NCBI RefSeq assembly: GCF_006494775.1
Contig: NZ_CP041146.1
Span: 2,666,001 to 2,730,000 of the forward strand
Length of the DNA stretch: 64,000 bases
Reading direction: 5' to 3'
From: Nocardioides humi
GTDB lineage: Bacteria; Actinomycetota; Actinomycetes; Propionibacteriales; Nocardioidaceae
The position numbers and the translations under genes were made by a program. This document shows positions 45,189-53,737 of this stretch, piece by piece; within the stretch, counting starts at the first letter, position 1, and each line of letters opens with the position of its first letter. The notes beneath the pieces are model-generated. The model had not been told where the DNA came from. It worked only from the letters and a program-made list of their open reading frames with translations, and did no database searches.

Positions 45189-46333
45189 GGCAACTCAAGC
45201 CGCTGCTTTAGGACGCGGATCTCCTGCCGGATGTCGCCCATCCACGCGGGAGGCGCGATTTCGAGACGCTCCAGCCTGTCCGTGTTCCACATGCTGTTCA
45301 GCTCTGGCGCGAGTGTCATGCGGGCACCACCAACGTACGCTGACGCGAGAGCTTGGATGACCGTTGTTGCTTGGTGCACGAGGGCCAGGCAAGCCTCAAG
45401 GAGCTCGATCGCCAGTCGGATCTGATCTTCAGGGCTTAGGACCTGGCTCCAGGCGTCCCGCTTCGCCCGTCGACGCTCCTTGGCTTCTTGGCTCATGTCA
45501 CGAAGGTGTGCGAACACCAGCATGGCTGCGATAAAGGCCATCGCTCCGAAGTAGACCAGCGCGAATATCCAGTTGACGCCTACGCCACTACTTGCGACGT
45601 CTGCTCCGGTCGTCGTGCCGCCTTCGATGCCGCCAGACTGCTCAGGCTCGGCGCCGCCCGCCAGGGCGTAGGCATAGATGGCCAAGCCGAAGCCGAAGAC
45701 GGCGGCCAAAGCGAAGGCAATCACCAAGCCCCTTTCTTGCAACAGCCCTGGGCGCTGTTCCCACACCATGCGGGCGATCACGACCATGCCCGCGGCGATG
45801 ACCGACCCCCACGCCAACCCAACGACCCAGGACCACGAGTCATCAGCGCTAATCAGGCGCTCCCACAACTGGGCGCCGAGCCACATCTCGATCAGCCCGC
45901 CGATGACCAGCAGAATCCAGGTCAGTGGCGAGATCGCCCGGTACCAAACCGCCGGCAGTGTCGGTTGCGGGAGCGGCGTCAGCTTGCCGTTTCGGCACGC
46001 AGCCAAGATGTCGCGGGCACGGATGCCAATCAGGTCTAGCACGCCGAGGAGAGTCGGGAGGATTGCCTGCTCAAGCGATAGCCGGGGGGCTTCGGAGTAG
46101 ATGTCGAAGGGCTTGCTTCGAGCGTCCGCCACGCCAGCATTGTTGGAGGCGTCGGTCGCCTCCGCGATGTTGACGAGCTGGGGCATCACCCGGAGTTCCG
46201 AAGGGCCGACCATCGTCGACACCCAGCCAGCCAGGACTGCCAACGCTGCCTTCGGGGTCTGTGGGCCGCGCGCCGCATCCTGATCTGTTGGCACGGCGCC
46301 ACTAGCCAGCTTCGAGTGCTTGTTTCGGTTCAT
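45149..46333 (-). CDS. Membrane protein of three-gene operon
   Basis: A 394-residue protein with about four membrane segments between residues 135 and 280 (SPLTWILLVIGGLIEMWLGA, FALAAVFGFGLAIYAYALAG, NWIFALVYFGAMAFIAAMLV) and soluble ends. Gly/Thr-rich GGIEGGTTTGAD forms an outside loop. The C-terminus is helical. No family recognised. Its start overlaps the lipoprotein stop, so both come from one message. Confidence 0.65.
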   Translation of the reverse strand: MNRNKHSKLASGAVPTDQDAARGPQTPKAALAVLAGWVSTMVGPSELRVMPQLVNIAEATDASNNAGVADARSKPFDIYSEAPRLSLEQAILPTLLGVLDLIGIRARDILAACRNGKLTPLPQPTLPAVWYRAISPLTWILLVIGGLIEMWLGAQLWERLISADDSWSWVVGLAWGSVIAAGMVVIARMVWEQRPGLLQERGLVIAFALAAVFGFGLAIYAYALAGGAEPEQSGGIEGGTTTGADVASSGVGVNWIFALVYFGAMAFIAAMLVFAHLRDMSQEAKERRRAKRDAWSQVLSPEDQIRLAIELLEACLALVHQATTVIQALASAYVGGARMTLAPELNSMWNTDRLERLEIAPPAWMGDIRQEIRVLKQRLELPHDEPPALSGAAS

Positions 46334-47058
46334 CGTTCTACTTCCTTGTCCTCCGCATTGGTTGCACCGGCGTACGCCGCGTAGACGCCTGCTAAGCGCG
46401 CGATATCAGGAGCCTGCAACTTGGTGCCCTGGCCAAGGCCGACCCAGGCAAGGCTGATGCCGGTGAGGTCGGGCTTGAGTTCGGCGGGCAGCTTCTCGAC
46501 AACCGCCGTTGCCAGGTCGTCACGGGCGAGCCAGTTCGGATTGCACACCGGCACGCCTTCTCCGTAGCTGCACCCCTCGGTCACCGTGATGATTGCGTCG
46601 ATCGGGTACCGGTCGGCCTGAGCCTTGTCGAGTGCAGTGGGGATCGAGCCGAAGATCGCCGAGCCCTTGCCTGCGAAACCAGACTCGCCCGTCAGGCACT
46701 CGATGTAGCCGTCGAAAGCTGCGGGCAGACCACCAGTGTTGGCCGCGCGTTGCACGCGTTCCTCTTCGCTGTTCGCGTCCTCAGCGATCGTGAACACCAA
46801 AGGCTTGCACGACGTGCCAGGCGCGAAGTTGAAGCCGACGGCGGTGACGCGGTCGCCGGCCTTCATCGCCGATACCTGAGCTGCCAAGACCTTCTTGGCC
46901 TCGTTGACGAGATTGGCCTTGGCATTGTTCGCCGAACGGGACACATCAAAGTTGACAACGGTGTGATCTCCGTCGGTCGGCCCCCCGCACGCAGACATCA
47001 ACCCGAGGCTCAGGAGGGCGCCAACTCCGAGCCGCCACGGCATGTGCACGATCCTCAT
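46330..47058 (-). CDS. VWA-like lipoprotein of three-gene operon
   Basis: A 242-residue exported protein with lipobox GLMSAC. The mature part looks like a von Willebrand A fold: HTVVNFDVSRSANNAKANL holds a DxSxS MIDAS motif, followed by KAGDRVTAVGFN and IDAIITVTEGCSYGEG. A VWA protein on the outer surface would bind a metal-dependent partner. It overlaps both neighbours by four bases. Confidence 0.65.
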   Translation of the reverse strand: MRIVHMPWRLGVGALLSLGLMSACGGPTDGDHTVVNFDVSRSANNAKANLVNEAKKVLAAQVSAMKAGDRVTAVGFNFAPGTSCKPLVFTIAEDANSEEERVQRAANTGGLPAAFDGYIECLTGESGFAGKGSAIFGSIPTALDKAQADRYPIDAIITVTEGCSYGEGVPVCNPNWLARDDLATAVVEKLPAELKPDLTGISLAWVGLGQGTKLQAPDIARLAGVYAAYAGATNAEDKEVER

Positions 47059-47801
47059 CGATCTGACTCCGACGCGGATGCTGCACCGGCCGCCAAGCCG
47101 AGTGGGTGATGATCCCGTGGCTCCGGTGACAGCAAGGCGTCCGGGCTCGGCCGGCGAAGGTCACCCAGCGGATCGAAGGCATCACCAAGATCGATGCCGC
47201 TGTGACCTGAGTACTTCCAGGCGTCCGGGTCGATCGCCGGGAAGGTCACCATGTCTATGTCATCGCGATGGAACCAACCTCGGATGAACTCGCCACGCAT
47301 CGCCGAAAGCAGCCGCCGCGCGGCCTCCGCGAGGCGGCTCAGCTCATAGTCCAAAGCCTGCTCTTCGGACTTGTACCTCGCAATCCGACCTCTGACCTGG
47401 CGAGCAGTTTCAGCGTTCGATGCCGCGAGTCGCTGCTGGAACTCACGGGAGGCGTCCGGGCTGATCAGGCGGGAGTCCAGCTCACCGTAGTAGTGGACAA
47501 GGTTGTTATTGGCCACCACGAATTCGACATCAGCACGGTGATCCCAATGGAAGGCCTGGACCCGCGAAGCGCCTAGCTCAGTCACCCAGGCGACCGCCTC
47601 CGTGAAGCAGGCGGGCGCCGGGGTGCCCGGTCTGTCCGGCTCAGCCATCTGCCGACCTGCCTTGAAGCTAGCGGCGAGCAGGGGCTCGTACTTGGACGAC
47701 GCCTCAAGATCCCACCAGCAAACCTCGCCAGCAGCAGGGGCGCCTCCGCCAGCCGCCGACGTGGACCCGCCCGCCTGCCGATTCCTGCGACGTAGCTTCA
47801 T
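47055..47801 (-). CDS. Hypothetical cytosolic protein of three-gene operon
   Basis: A 248-residue protein, first in the operon, with AAGGAG before ATG 47801. The start is basic (MKLRRRNRQ); the middle has a helical segment (QRLAASNAETARQVRGRIAR) and the tail is Pro/Asp-rich. No motif recognised. It lies opposite the first CYTH gene across a 156-base divergent promoter region. Confidence 0.55.
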   Translation of the reverse strand: MKLRRRNRQAGGSTSAAGGGAPAAGEVCWWDLEASSKYEPLLAASFKAGRQMAEPDRPGTPAPACFTEAVAWVTELGASRVQAFHWDHRADVEFVVANNNLVHYYGELDSRLISPDASREFQQRLAASNAETARQVRGRIARYKSEEQALDYELSRLAEAARRLLSAMRGEFIRGWFHRDDIDMVTFPAIDPDAWKYSGHSGIDLGDAFDPLGDLRRPSPDALLSPEPRDHHPLGLAAGAASASESDR

Positions 47802-47957
47802 CTTCGGCTCCTTGCGCCTCGCGACGAACCAACACTCCGACTGTTTCCATGACAAGGATGCAGTAGCTACATGGTGCTGTCAACGGTTGCTACTGCATGC
47901 AGCGGCGCGACCGCTCGGATCCACTACGTTGTCCTTGGCAATCAGTACAGTTGAGAC

Positions 47958-48839
47958 ATGGTCGATCGCGACAGCCTCCACTTCGATGAGTTTCTGCACC
48001 TCCGGAAGCTTTCCGATGTCCTTCGCGAGATGACAGCACAGGAGCTGGAAGCCCAGGAGGCGGATCAGAGCGTGCTCGCCCTTGGCTACCTCGCCCGCGA
48101 GACCCATGGAGCATCCTGGCGGCAGTTGGCCGACGCGGTTCAGATCACGCCCCAGGCCGCACGAGCGCGCTGGGGGACCGAGAAGTCCGGGCGAGGTCGA
48201 CAGGCCCAGCGTGCGCGCATGGAGATCCTGCGTGAACGCATCCTCGGCCAGCAGTTCCGCCGGGCCTCCTACGAGCACGAGCGGAAGTTCATCGTCACCG
48301 ACGATCTGCCTCTCGACCAGTGCACGACACACTTCACCATCACCCAGGCGTACCTCTGGGTCGACCCAGCAGACGCCGGCTACTCCATCCGCGTGCGCCA
48401 GACTCGGGGGTTTACCTCGGACGGCAGACCAATCGAGCCACCCGCGACCCTGACGTTCAAGGGACCCGCCGTGGGAGGCAGGCGGGTAGAGGTCAACACC
48501 GAGATCCCGCATCACGACGCCGAAGCAGTCATCGCCTCCGCCGAGGGCAGCGTGATCGTCAAGGAACGCTACATACTCGACGCAGGTGAGCACTCCGAGT
48601 TCGAGATAGATGTATTCCAGGGCGACAACGCCGGTCTCGTCCTGGCCGAGTACGAAGGGGAACGACCAGCAGTGCAGCGGCTAATCCCTCCTGATTGGGC
48701 TCAGGAGGTCACCGATGACCCGCGGTTTAGGAACGACCAACTCGCGCGGCACCCGATCGCCTCGTGGACCGCGAATGAGCTCCGAGACGCGGGGCTGGAA
48801 CACCTCGATCAGCCTAGAGAAGGAGCGGACAACAGATGA
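47958..48839 (+). CDS. CYTH-domain protein with N-terminal HTH
   Basis: A 293-residue protein. Residues 35-75 look like a HTH (WRQLADAVQITPQAARARWG). From about residue 105 a CYTH domain follows, with the diagnostic ExExK start YEHERKFIV, the next strand YSIRVRQTR, ATLTFKG, and the acidic FEIDVFQG. CYTH enzymes are tunnel-shaped and act on triphosphates: adenylyl cyclase CyaB, thiamine triphosphatase, and mRNA triphosphatase. It is the first of three such genes in tandem, overlapping the next by four bases. Confidence 0.82.
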   Translation: MVDRDSLHFDEFLHLRKLSDVLREMTAQELEAQEADQSVLALGYLARETHGASWRQLADAVQITPQAARARWGTEKSGRGRQAQRARMEILRERILGQQFRRASYEHERKFIVTDDLPLDQCTTHFTITQAYLWVDPADAGYSIRVRQTRGFTSDGRPIEPPATLTFKGPAVGGRRVEVNTEIPHHDAEAVIASAEGSVIVKERYILDAGEHSEFEIDVFQGDNAGLVLAEYEGERPAVQRLIPPDWAQEVTDDPRFRNDQLARHPIASWTANELRDAGLEHLDQPREGADNR

Positions 48840-49363
48840 GCGAACAGCCGAAGATCGAGCATGAGCGCCGCTTCCTAGTCTCGGACCCGAGCATCGTCAA
48901 TGGTCACGAAGGCGTGGAGATCATCCAGGCCTACGTCGCGCAGGCCAATGGCTGGGCCTATCGGGTGAGGTGGACACAGCTCCGCGATAATGACGGCACA
49001 ATCCACGACGGGCCTTTCGTTGACACCTGGAAGGGACCGAAGGACGACCAGGGCTCCCGGGTCGAGGAGGAGCGTCAGATCGACGGATACGTGGCACGTC
49101 AGGTCATCAGCGCCTTTCCCAATGTGATCACGAAGCACCGCTACTTGATCGTGTCTGAAGGAAACACCTTCGAGATCGACGAGTTCAGCGGCGCCAACGC
49201 CGGGCTTATGATCGCCGAATTCGAAGGCTCCAAGAAGGACGTTGCGCTGCTGCGCCGGCCACAATGGTGTAGCGAAGAGATCACCAGCGACCAGCGATAC
49301 AACAACGAGAATCTCGCCACCAACCCCTGGACGACTTGGCCTGAGAACCAGAGCCGGAAATAG
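48836..49363 (+). CDS. CYTH-domain protein, second of three
   Basis: A 175-residue stand-alone CYTH protein: IEHERRFLV (the ExExK Lys replaced by Arg), WAYRVRWTQL, DTWKGPK, ITKHRYLI and FEIDEFSG. Length is near the family minimum. Its ATG overlaps the previous stop. The ending RPQWCSEEITSDQRYNNENL, followed by WTTWPE, is repeated in recognisable form in the third gene, which suggests gene duplication. Confidence 0.82.
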   Translation: MSEQPKIEHERRFLVSDPSIVNGHEGVEIIQAYVAQANGWAYRVRWTQLRDNDGTIHDGPFVDTWKGPKDDQGSRVEEERQIDGYVARQVISAFPNVITKHRYLIVSEGNTFEIDEFSGANAGLMIAEFEGSKKDVALLRRPQWCSEEITSDQRYNNENLATNPWTTWPENQSRK

Positions 49364-49373
49364 GAACGCTCTC

Positions 49374-49895
49374 GTGGAGTACGAACGCAGATTCCGCCTC
49401 GACCGGGTGCCAGAAGGAATGAGCGGTCCCAGCGAACTGATCCGACAGGCCTACTGGACGCTCGGCGACGGTTGGATTCTACGAGTCCGTCGCACGGGAG
49501 AGGACGACAACACGGCAGGAACCGAAGTTGCCATTAAGGGACCCCGGTCCGGGTTCCAACGCGCCGAGTTTGAGTTCTTTCTGGCGCAGGCCAAAGGGAT
49601 GCCCAGTGTCTCAGAAGTCAAGAACGCCACCGACGACCTATTCAGGGCGTCCGGAGGACACATCGTGGTCAAGACCCGCACTAGCTACCTTGCATCAGAC
49701 GGTCTCGCTTGGGACATAGACGTCTTCCACTTCGACAACGAAGGATTAGTAATAGCGGAGATAGAGTTGCCAAGTGCGCTCGGGGTGGCGGCAATCAGCA
49801 AGCCAGAGTGGGCCGCCGAAGACGTCTCCGAGAACCGATCCTACGATAATGACACTCTCGCATTCCGCCCCTGGAACAGGCGAAAGAGCCTCTGA
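49374..49895 (+). CDS. CYTH-domain protein, third of three
   Basis: A 173-residue CYTH protein: VEYERRFRL, GWILRVRRTG, VAIKGPRSG, IVVKTRTSYL and WDIDVFHFDNEGLVIAEIEL. GTG 49374 starts directly at the conserved motif, 10 bases after the previous stop, with TAGGA upstream. The end (ENRSYDNDTLAFRPW) is like the second gene's. The gene is slightly less GC-rich than its neighbours. It ends 15 bases before the convergent dGTPase-like gene. Confidence 0.8.
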   Translation: MEYERRFRLDRVPEGMSGPSELIRQAYWTLGDGWILRVRRTGEDDNTAGTEVAIKGPRSGFQRAEFEFFLAQAKGMPSVSEVKNATDDLFRASGGHIVVKTRTSYLASDGLAWDIDVFHFDNEGLVIAEIELPSALGVAAISKPEWAAEDVSENRSYDNDTLAFRPWNRRKSL

Positions 49896-49910
49896 CAGTA
49901 ACAGCCACGG

Positions 49911-51380
49911 TTATGCGAAGTTTGATGTCGAAAACCTCGGTCCAACTCCCCCGGTGAGCACCGAAACAAAGTGCTCGAACTGAGTGTCCCCTAGCGTGCA
50001 GGTAAAATCGACATAGGCTCGGGCGTCGTGCTGCCCCAATTCCGAAACCTCCTCTAGAAGCTTTCGCAACACAACCGGCAATCTAGTTGGGTCCAGATTT
50101 CCCCAGTGAGCCAGGCCTCTAAGTCCATTGCGCAAGACTTGAGATTGCCCAGCTTGCATCAAAGCCAGTTCAGGGCGCCCAATGACATACTGCCTCACAA
50201 AATGTTTGAGCAACTCAACCCTGTGCCACTCTAGGTCTCCGAGGCTGACGTGTGCGCCAACATCTCCCACCGGGTCTTCCGTCACCCGCACCGAGTTTAG
50301 CAGGTCGCGTATAATTCCACTCCGCTGAAATCTGTCGTATTTACGTTTGGTTTGGGACTTCGAGTGGATAAGGGCAGCTGACAACAACGACTCGGCAGAG
50401 AACCGCTCGTATTTCCCGTTAAGGCGCTCCGCTAAGCTTACGAGCGGGCCTTTCGGTCCCTTAGTGGCAAGAAATAGGCTGAGATCTTCGGCCACCTCAT
50501 CTACGGGTATAACGCCCATGTGAAGGTAGTCCTCGTAGTCGTGCACGGCGTACGTTATGTCATCCGCGACATCCATTATCGACGCTTCGAGCGATTGCCG
50601 AGGTGAATCCACGCTTCGCAATTCAGCGGGTAGCCACGCTCGGGCGTAATCAAATTGAACCGAATCGATCCGATAGTATCCGAATTTTTCATTGCGTAGT
50701 TCCGCCACCCGAGGGAGCATTCCGTCGTGGGCCGGGTGCCGATGGTCAACTCGCGCCCAAGGATATTTGAGAATTGCGGCGCGCGTCGCCGCCGTAAGAT
50801 TCAAGCCAACGCCTGCGCCAAACATCGGATCGATCTGAGTCGCGATCCGAAACGCCTGTGCATTTCCCTCGAAACCGTCTTCCACGGTAAGCGAGGGCTG
50901 GTCAGGCATATCCAACTGGTCTCTCTGCACAAACAGATCCAATGCCTTCTCCCCGGCATGCCCAAATGGGGGGTGCCCAAGATCGTGGGCCAAGCCAGCA
51001 GCCTCTGCGACAGACGCATCCAATCCGCCGAGATGAAGGATACGCCTTCGAAGCGCGCGCCCCGCATCGGTCTCTTCTTGGGCTTCAACAACCTTTTGCG
51101 CCGCAATCGTGCGGGCTATCTGAGAGACCTTCAACGAGTGAGTCATGCGGTTGTGCACTAACGGTCGCAAAGGATCCGGAGGAACAATTTGCGTAACCGC
51201 ATTGAGGCGCATAAAGGAAGTGCTGTAGAAGAGGCGGTCGACGTCTTTTTGACTGGGGGTCCTGCGGTCGTCAGGATCGATTTCCGACGGCTTTATCCTT
51301 GTGTCACGCAACGCAACGGTGTCATCGGGCAACAGGGCCAGGCCTCCGACTTCCCCTCTACCACTAGCGCTAGCGGGCAC
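49911..51380 (-). CDS. dGTPase-like HD hydrolase
   Basis: A 489-residue protein of the dGTP triphosphohydrolase family. It has NRMTHSLKVSQIARTIA (the RxxH of the HD site), GLAHDLGHPPFGHAGEKAL (HD and the PPFGHxGE block) and VADDITYAVHDYEDYLHMG. Such enzymes cut dNTPs to nucleoside and triphosphate; several protect against phages by draining dNTPs. It overlaps the small gene upstream by 11 bases, and that gene has a LexA box, so SOS control is likely. G+C falls near 50 per cent here, unlike the flanking DNA, a sign of transfer. Confidence 0.88.
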   Translation of the reverse strand: MPASASGRGEVGGLALLPDDTVALRDTRIKPSEIDPDDRRTPSQKDVDRLFYSTSFMRLNAVTQIVPPDPLRPLVHNRMTHSLKVSQIARTIAAQKVVEAQEETDAGRALRRRILHLGGLDASVAEAAGLAHDLGHPPFGHAGEKALDLFVQRDQLDMPDQPSLTVEDGFEGNAQAFRIATQIDPMFGAGVGLNLTAATRAAILKYPWARVDHRHPAHDGMLPRVAELRNEKFGYYRIDSVQFDYARAWLPAELRSVDSPRQSLEASIMDVADDITYAVHDYEDYLHMGVIPVDEVAEDLSLFLATKGPKGPLVSLAERLNGKYERFSAESLLSAALIHSKSQTKRKYDRFQRSGIIRDLLNSVRVTEDPVGDVGAHVSLGDLEWHRVELLKHFVRQYVIGRPELALMQAGQSQVLRNGLRGLAHWGNLDPTRLPVVLRKLLEEVSELGQHDARAYVDFTCTLGDTQFEHFVSVLTGGVGPRFSTSNFA

Positions 51381-51603
51381 GGCTCCATTCCTCGACTATA
51401 GAAATCGCGCTACCCAACTTGCTGAAACGAACACGTCCGCCATCTAAGGCCGAATACAGTGCATCTTCGATTTCTGTCGGGCTAACCCGCAACTGGTCAG
51501 CTGCGCCGACTGCTAGTTCAGGGAGTTCTCTCGACGAATCCTCACCTTGTTTGATGTACTCGACAAGTCGATCCTCGAGCGAGGCCTCTTGGGTCGCCGT
51601 CAT
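51370..51603 (-). CDS. Small winged-helix-like protein before dGTPase gene
   Basis: A 77-residue protein starting MTATQEASLEDRLVEYIKQG and ending with RVSPTEIEDALYSALDGGRV, a layout like a small winged helix. GGTGATG lies near an upstream ATG at 51651, which would add 16 residues; the start is therefore unsure. Cotranscribed with the dGTPase-like gene, which it may regulate. Confidence 0.55.
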   Translation of the reverse strand: MTATQEASLEDRLVEYIKQGEDSSRELPELAVGAADQLRVSPTEIEDALYSALDGGRVRFSKLGSAISIVEEWSRAR

Positions 51604-51679
51604 TCGAATCTCACTCTCTGTCCATTCACGTCTATTTGATCGCTGTTCCACATCACCTTCCTTCCCGCCGGACCACTGG

Positions 51680-51702
51680 ATTGTAGTCGAACGTATGTTC
51701 GA
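51680..51702 (-). promoter_or_regulatory. LexA (SOS) box and -10 before dGTPase operon
   Basis: TCGAACGTATGTTCGA (51687-51702) is a perfect palindrome of the actinobacterial SOS consensus. One base further, on the minus strand, is TACAAT (51685-51680), a good -10. LexA bound here would block the promoter until DNA damage. Confidence 0.85.
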
Positions 51703-51897
51703 TTATGGCACAGGTGGTGTGATCTGCCAAGCGTGGCCAGCCCGCGAGCGAACGCGCGCTGGTCCTATCTGGAGGGTCTGTTAGGTCACTCTGGTCTCGC
51801 GGAACCAGTCTGTGGTGACCCGTGGCGGAGCGTGGGGATGCACTCCGGCGTGTCTACGACTGTAGTGCCGGGCTCCGACAGCGCATAGGACGGCTTG

Positions 51898-51982
51898 TAA
51901 TCCACAGTCCCCGCAGGTCACCACTGGACTGCGCGAGCGCGTTACTCACAGGCACGGGACTGCTGTGGACAAATGTGAATAA
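51898..51982. other. Cluster of four DnaA-box-like 9-mers
   Basis: Within 85 bp lie TAATCCACA (51898) and TTACTCACA (51942) on the plus strand, and TTGTCCACA (51972-51964) and TTATTCACA (51982-51974) on the minus strand. The third equals the actinobacterial DnaA box; the others differ at one or two bases. No gene covers the stretch 51703-52055. This may be an origin of replication or transfer control region of the element. No iteron array or long AT-rich stretch is seen. Confidence 0.45.
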
Positions 51983-52055
51983 CTGCCGCACGAGGGTTTC
52001 GTCTTCGATCTGTCGCAGAATCCGCACCGCGTTGGGCTCGCCAGGCGCATGTCGA

Positions 52056-52811
52056 TCACCACTCCCACCACACCCCGTACACGTGGTCGTGGTCGGGACC
52101 ATCGATGCGACATCGAGCCATCCCTTCCGAGATCTCCAGTTCGAAGCGTTGGTGACCAAAGCAGACGTTCATGACGCTCTCCGAGGCCAGGGCCCACACC
52201 TTTGTTGGGCAGTCGTCACCGAGGAAGGCGACGACGAACTGGATGCTGAGTGGCTGCCAGTGGCTGGGGATGCCGCACATCACCAACGGTAGGGACGACG
52301 CTTCCGGATTGGGGTGCCCGATCGCCCGCCCGTTGCTCATGTTGGTGTCGTCGCGTTCGTAGCACAGCACCTCGATGCCAGTGACCCGGCGATCCTGCAC
52401 CCCGGCAGTGACGACGACACGGCCGTTGAACCGGTCAGTGATGAGACGGCCGCGCAACTCGCCGATGGTCTTGTCTGACCACCGGCTGAGCGTCTTGACA
52501 CCTCTGCCGATCACGGTGCCGTAACCGCTGCGACGGTCTCCGAGGAAGTCGTATTCCTTGGTGCTGGGCGGTCGCTTCAGCAGTTCCTCGAGGTCAACCC
52601 CGAAGTCGACGCGAAGGGACCGAACGCGTTCACCGTCGCCCATCTGTCTCAGGATCGCCAGGAGCGCGTCGTAGGCAGTGCCAGAGTCTTGGGCGCCAAG
52701 GGCAGCCACCAGGTTGGGGCATCGGGATAGGCGACCAGCGTTGAGTCCGCGGCCTTCGCGCAGCTTCTTCAGCTCGTCCAGCACCGGGTCGGTGTCCACT
52801 GCGGTGTCCAA
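52056..52811 (-). CDS. Hypothetical protein with possible N-terminal HTH
   Basis: About 251 residues starting at TTG 52811, chosen for GGAGGG 8 bases upstream; GTG 52799 is an alternative. The start (VDTDPVLDELKKLREGRGLN) resembles the first helices of a Cro/C1-type HTH. The C-terminal half is beta-rich, with VWALASESVMNVCFGHQRFE. Not recognised. It lies between the DnaA-box cluster and the divergent transfer genes, so a role in replication or its control is possible. Confidence 0.5.
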   Translation of the reverse strand: MDTAVDTDPVLDELKKLREGRGLNAGRLSRCPNLVAALGAQDSGTAYDALLAILRQMGDGERVRSLRVDFGVDLEELLKRPPSTKEYDFLGDRRSGYGTVIGRGVKTLSRWSDKTIGELRGRLITDRFNGRVVVTAGVQDRRVTGIEVLCYERDDTNMSNGRAIGHPNPEASSLPLVMCGIPSHWQPLSIQFVVAFLGDDCPTKVWALASESVMNVCFGHQRFELEISEGMARCRIDGPDHDHVYGVWWEW

Positions 52812-52914
52812 CTTCTGGCCCTCCGATCGCCTATCTGACCAGCAGCCTCGCAGATCAGGCTTGTGCCATGCCCGTTTGGAGAGGCCAATCGGGATCGGAC
52901 CCAGGAGGTCACAC

Positions 52915-53220
52915 ATGAGCAGTGAACTGGAGCGTTGGGCGAAGCCCCAGCAGTCCATCATCGTCAGCCGCGAGGAGCGGCAGCACAACAAGGCCGTGGC
53001 GGGGCTGGTCCGCGAGACCAAGCTCGCGGGCTTGAAGGTCGACGCGGAGGCGGCGTTGACGGGCCGGATCATGGAGCGGGCGGTCGATCTGGACCAGTAC
53101 CGCCAGCAGCTTGCCAACGGGGATCCGGTGCTGGATGCGGTCCTGACGCGCATCGAGATCGGGTACGTCGACAAGGCGGTGCGCATCCAGCGCCAGTTCG
53201 GCAGCGAGTTCCCGCTGTGA
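52915..53220 (+). CDS. Hypothetical protein, first of transfer operon
   Basis: A 101-residue helical protein (MSSELERWAKPQQSIIVSRE, TKLAGLKVDAEAALTGRIME) with an excellent AGGAGGTCACAC ribosome site. No family is named. It is common for small proteins of this kind to precede the coupling ATPase on actinobacterial elements. Its stop overlaps the next start. Confidence 0.65.
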   Translation: MSSELERWAKPQQSIIVSREERQHNKAVAGLVRETKLAGLKVDAEAALTGRIMERAVDLDQYRQQLANGDPVLDAVLTRIEIGYVDKAVRIQRQFGSEFPL

Positions 53221-53537
53221 TCGGCCACGACCTTGTCCTGGCTGGCCTGACGGGTGCGGGACTGACCTACCTTGCGCTCCGTCAGCGGGTGTGCCCAGAA
53301 CCGGAAGCTCACGCCCTGACGGATGCCGACCGGGAGGCGGTGGCGGCAGAGTTCGCGCAGCACGTCACGGCTGTCAACCGGCAGGTGTCAGACTACGCCG
53401 ACCAGTTGGCCGGCTCGGACACCACGCTGCGGGGTCTACTTGCTGTCATCGAGCAGAGCAGAGCCGACCGCGGGAACAAGAGCACGGACTCGAACGCGGT
53501 CTCGGACAGCGACTCGGACCAGGGCGGTGGTCGGTGA
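53217..53537 (+). CDS. Hypothetical protein with one membrane segment
   Basis: A 106-residue protein, GTG start overlapping the previous stop. It begins with a hydrophobic run (MIGHDLVLAGLTGAGLTYLA), then an acidic helical region and a Ser/Asp-rich tail. Probably anchored in the membrane. Function unknown. Confidence 0.6.
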   Translation: MIGHDLVLAGLTGAGLTYLALRQRVCPEPEAHALTDADREAVAAEFAQHVTAVNRQVSDYADQLAGSDTTLRGLLAVIEQSRADRGNKSTDSNAVSDSDSDQGGGR

Positions 53538-53737
53538 TGGAGTTCGTGGCGCTGGGGCTTCTGGCTGTCGCGGGCATCGGGACAGTGATCGCCAACCACC
53601 GCGACCGCCATGAGGCAGCGGAGCAGGTGCGTCGGGAGCTGATCGCGGCTGACCGTCGTCTGGCCGGCGAGTACCAGCGGGCACGTCGGGCGATGAACGA
53701 CGCGGCTGGGCAGTCGTGGCGGAATCTGGCGGGCTGA
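53537..53737 (+). CDS. Small membrane-anchored protein
   Basis: A 66-residue protein: one membrane segment (MEFVALGLLAVAGIGTVIAN) and a highly charged helix (RELIAADRRLAGEYQRARRA). TGATG links it to the upstream gene. Function unknown; small anchored proteins often belong to the transfer apparatus. Confidence 0.6.
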   Translation: MEFVALGLLAVAGIGTVIANHRDRHEAAEQVRRELIAADRRLAGEYQRARRAMNDAAGQSWRNLAG

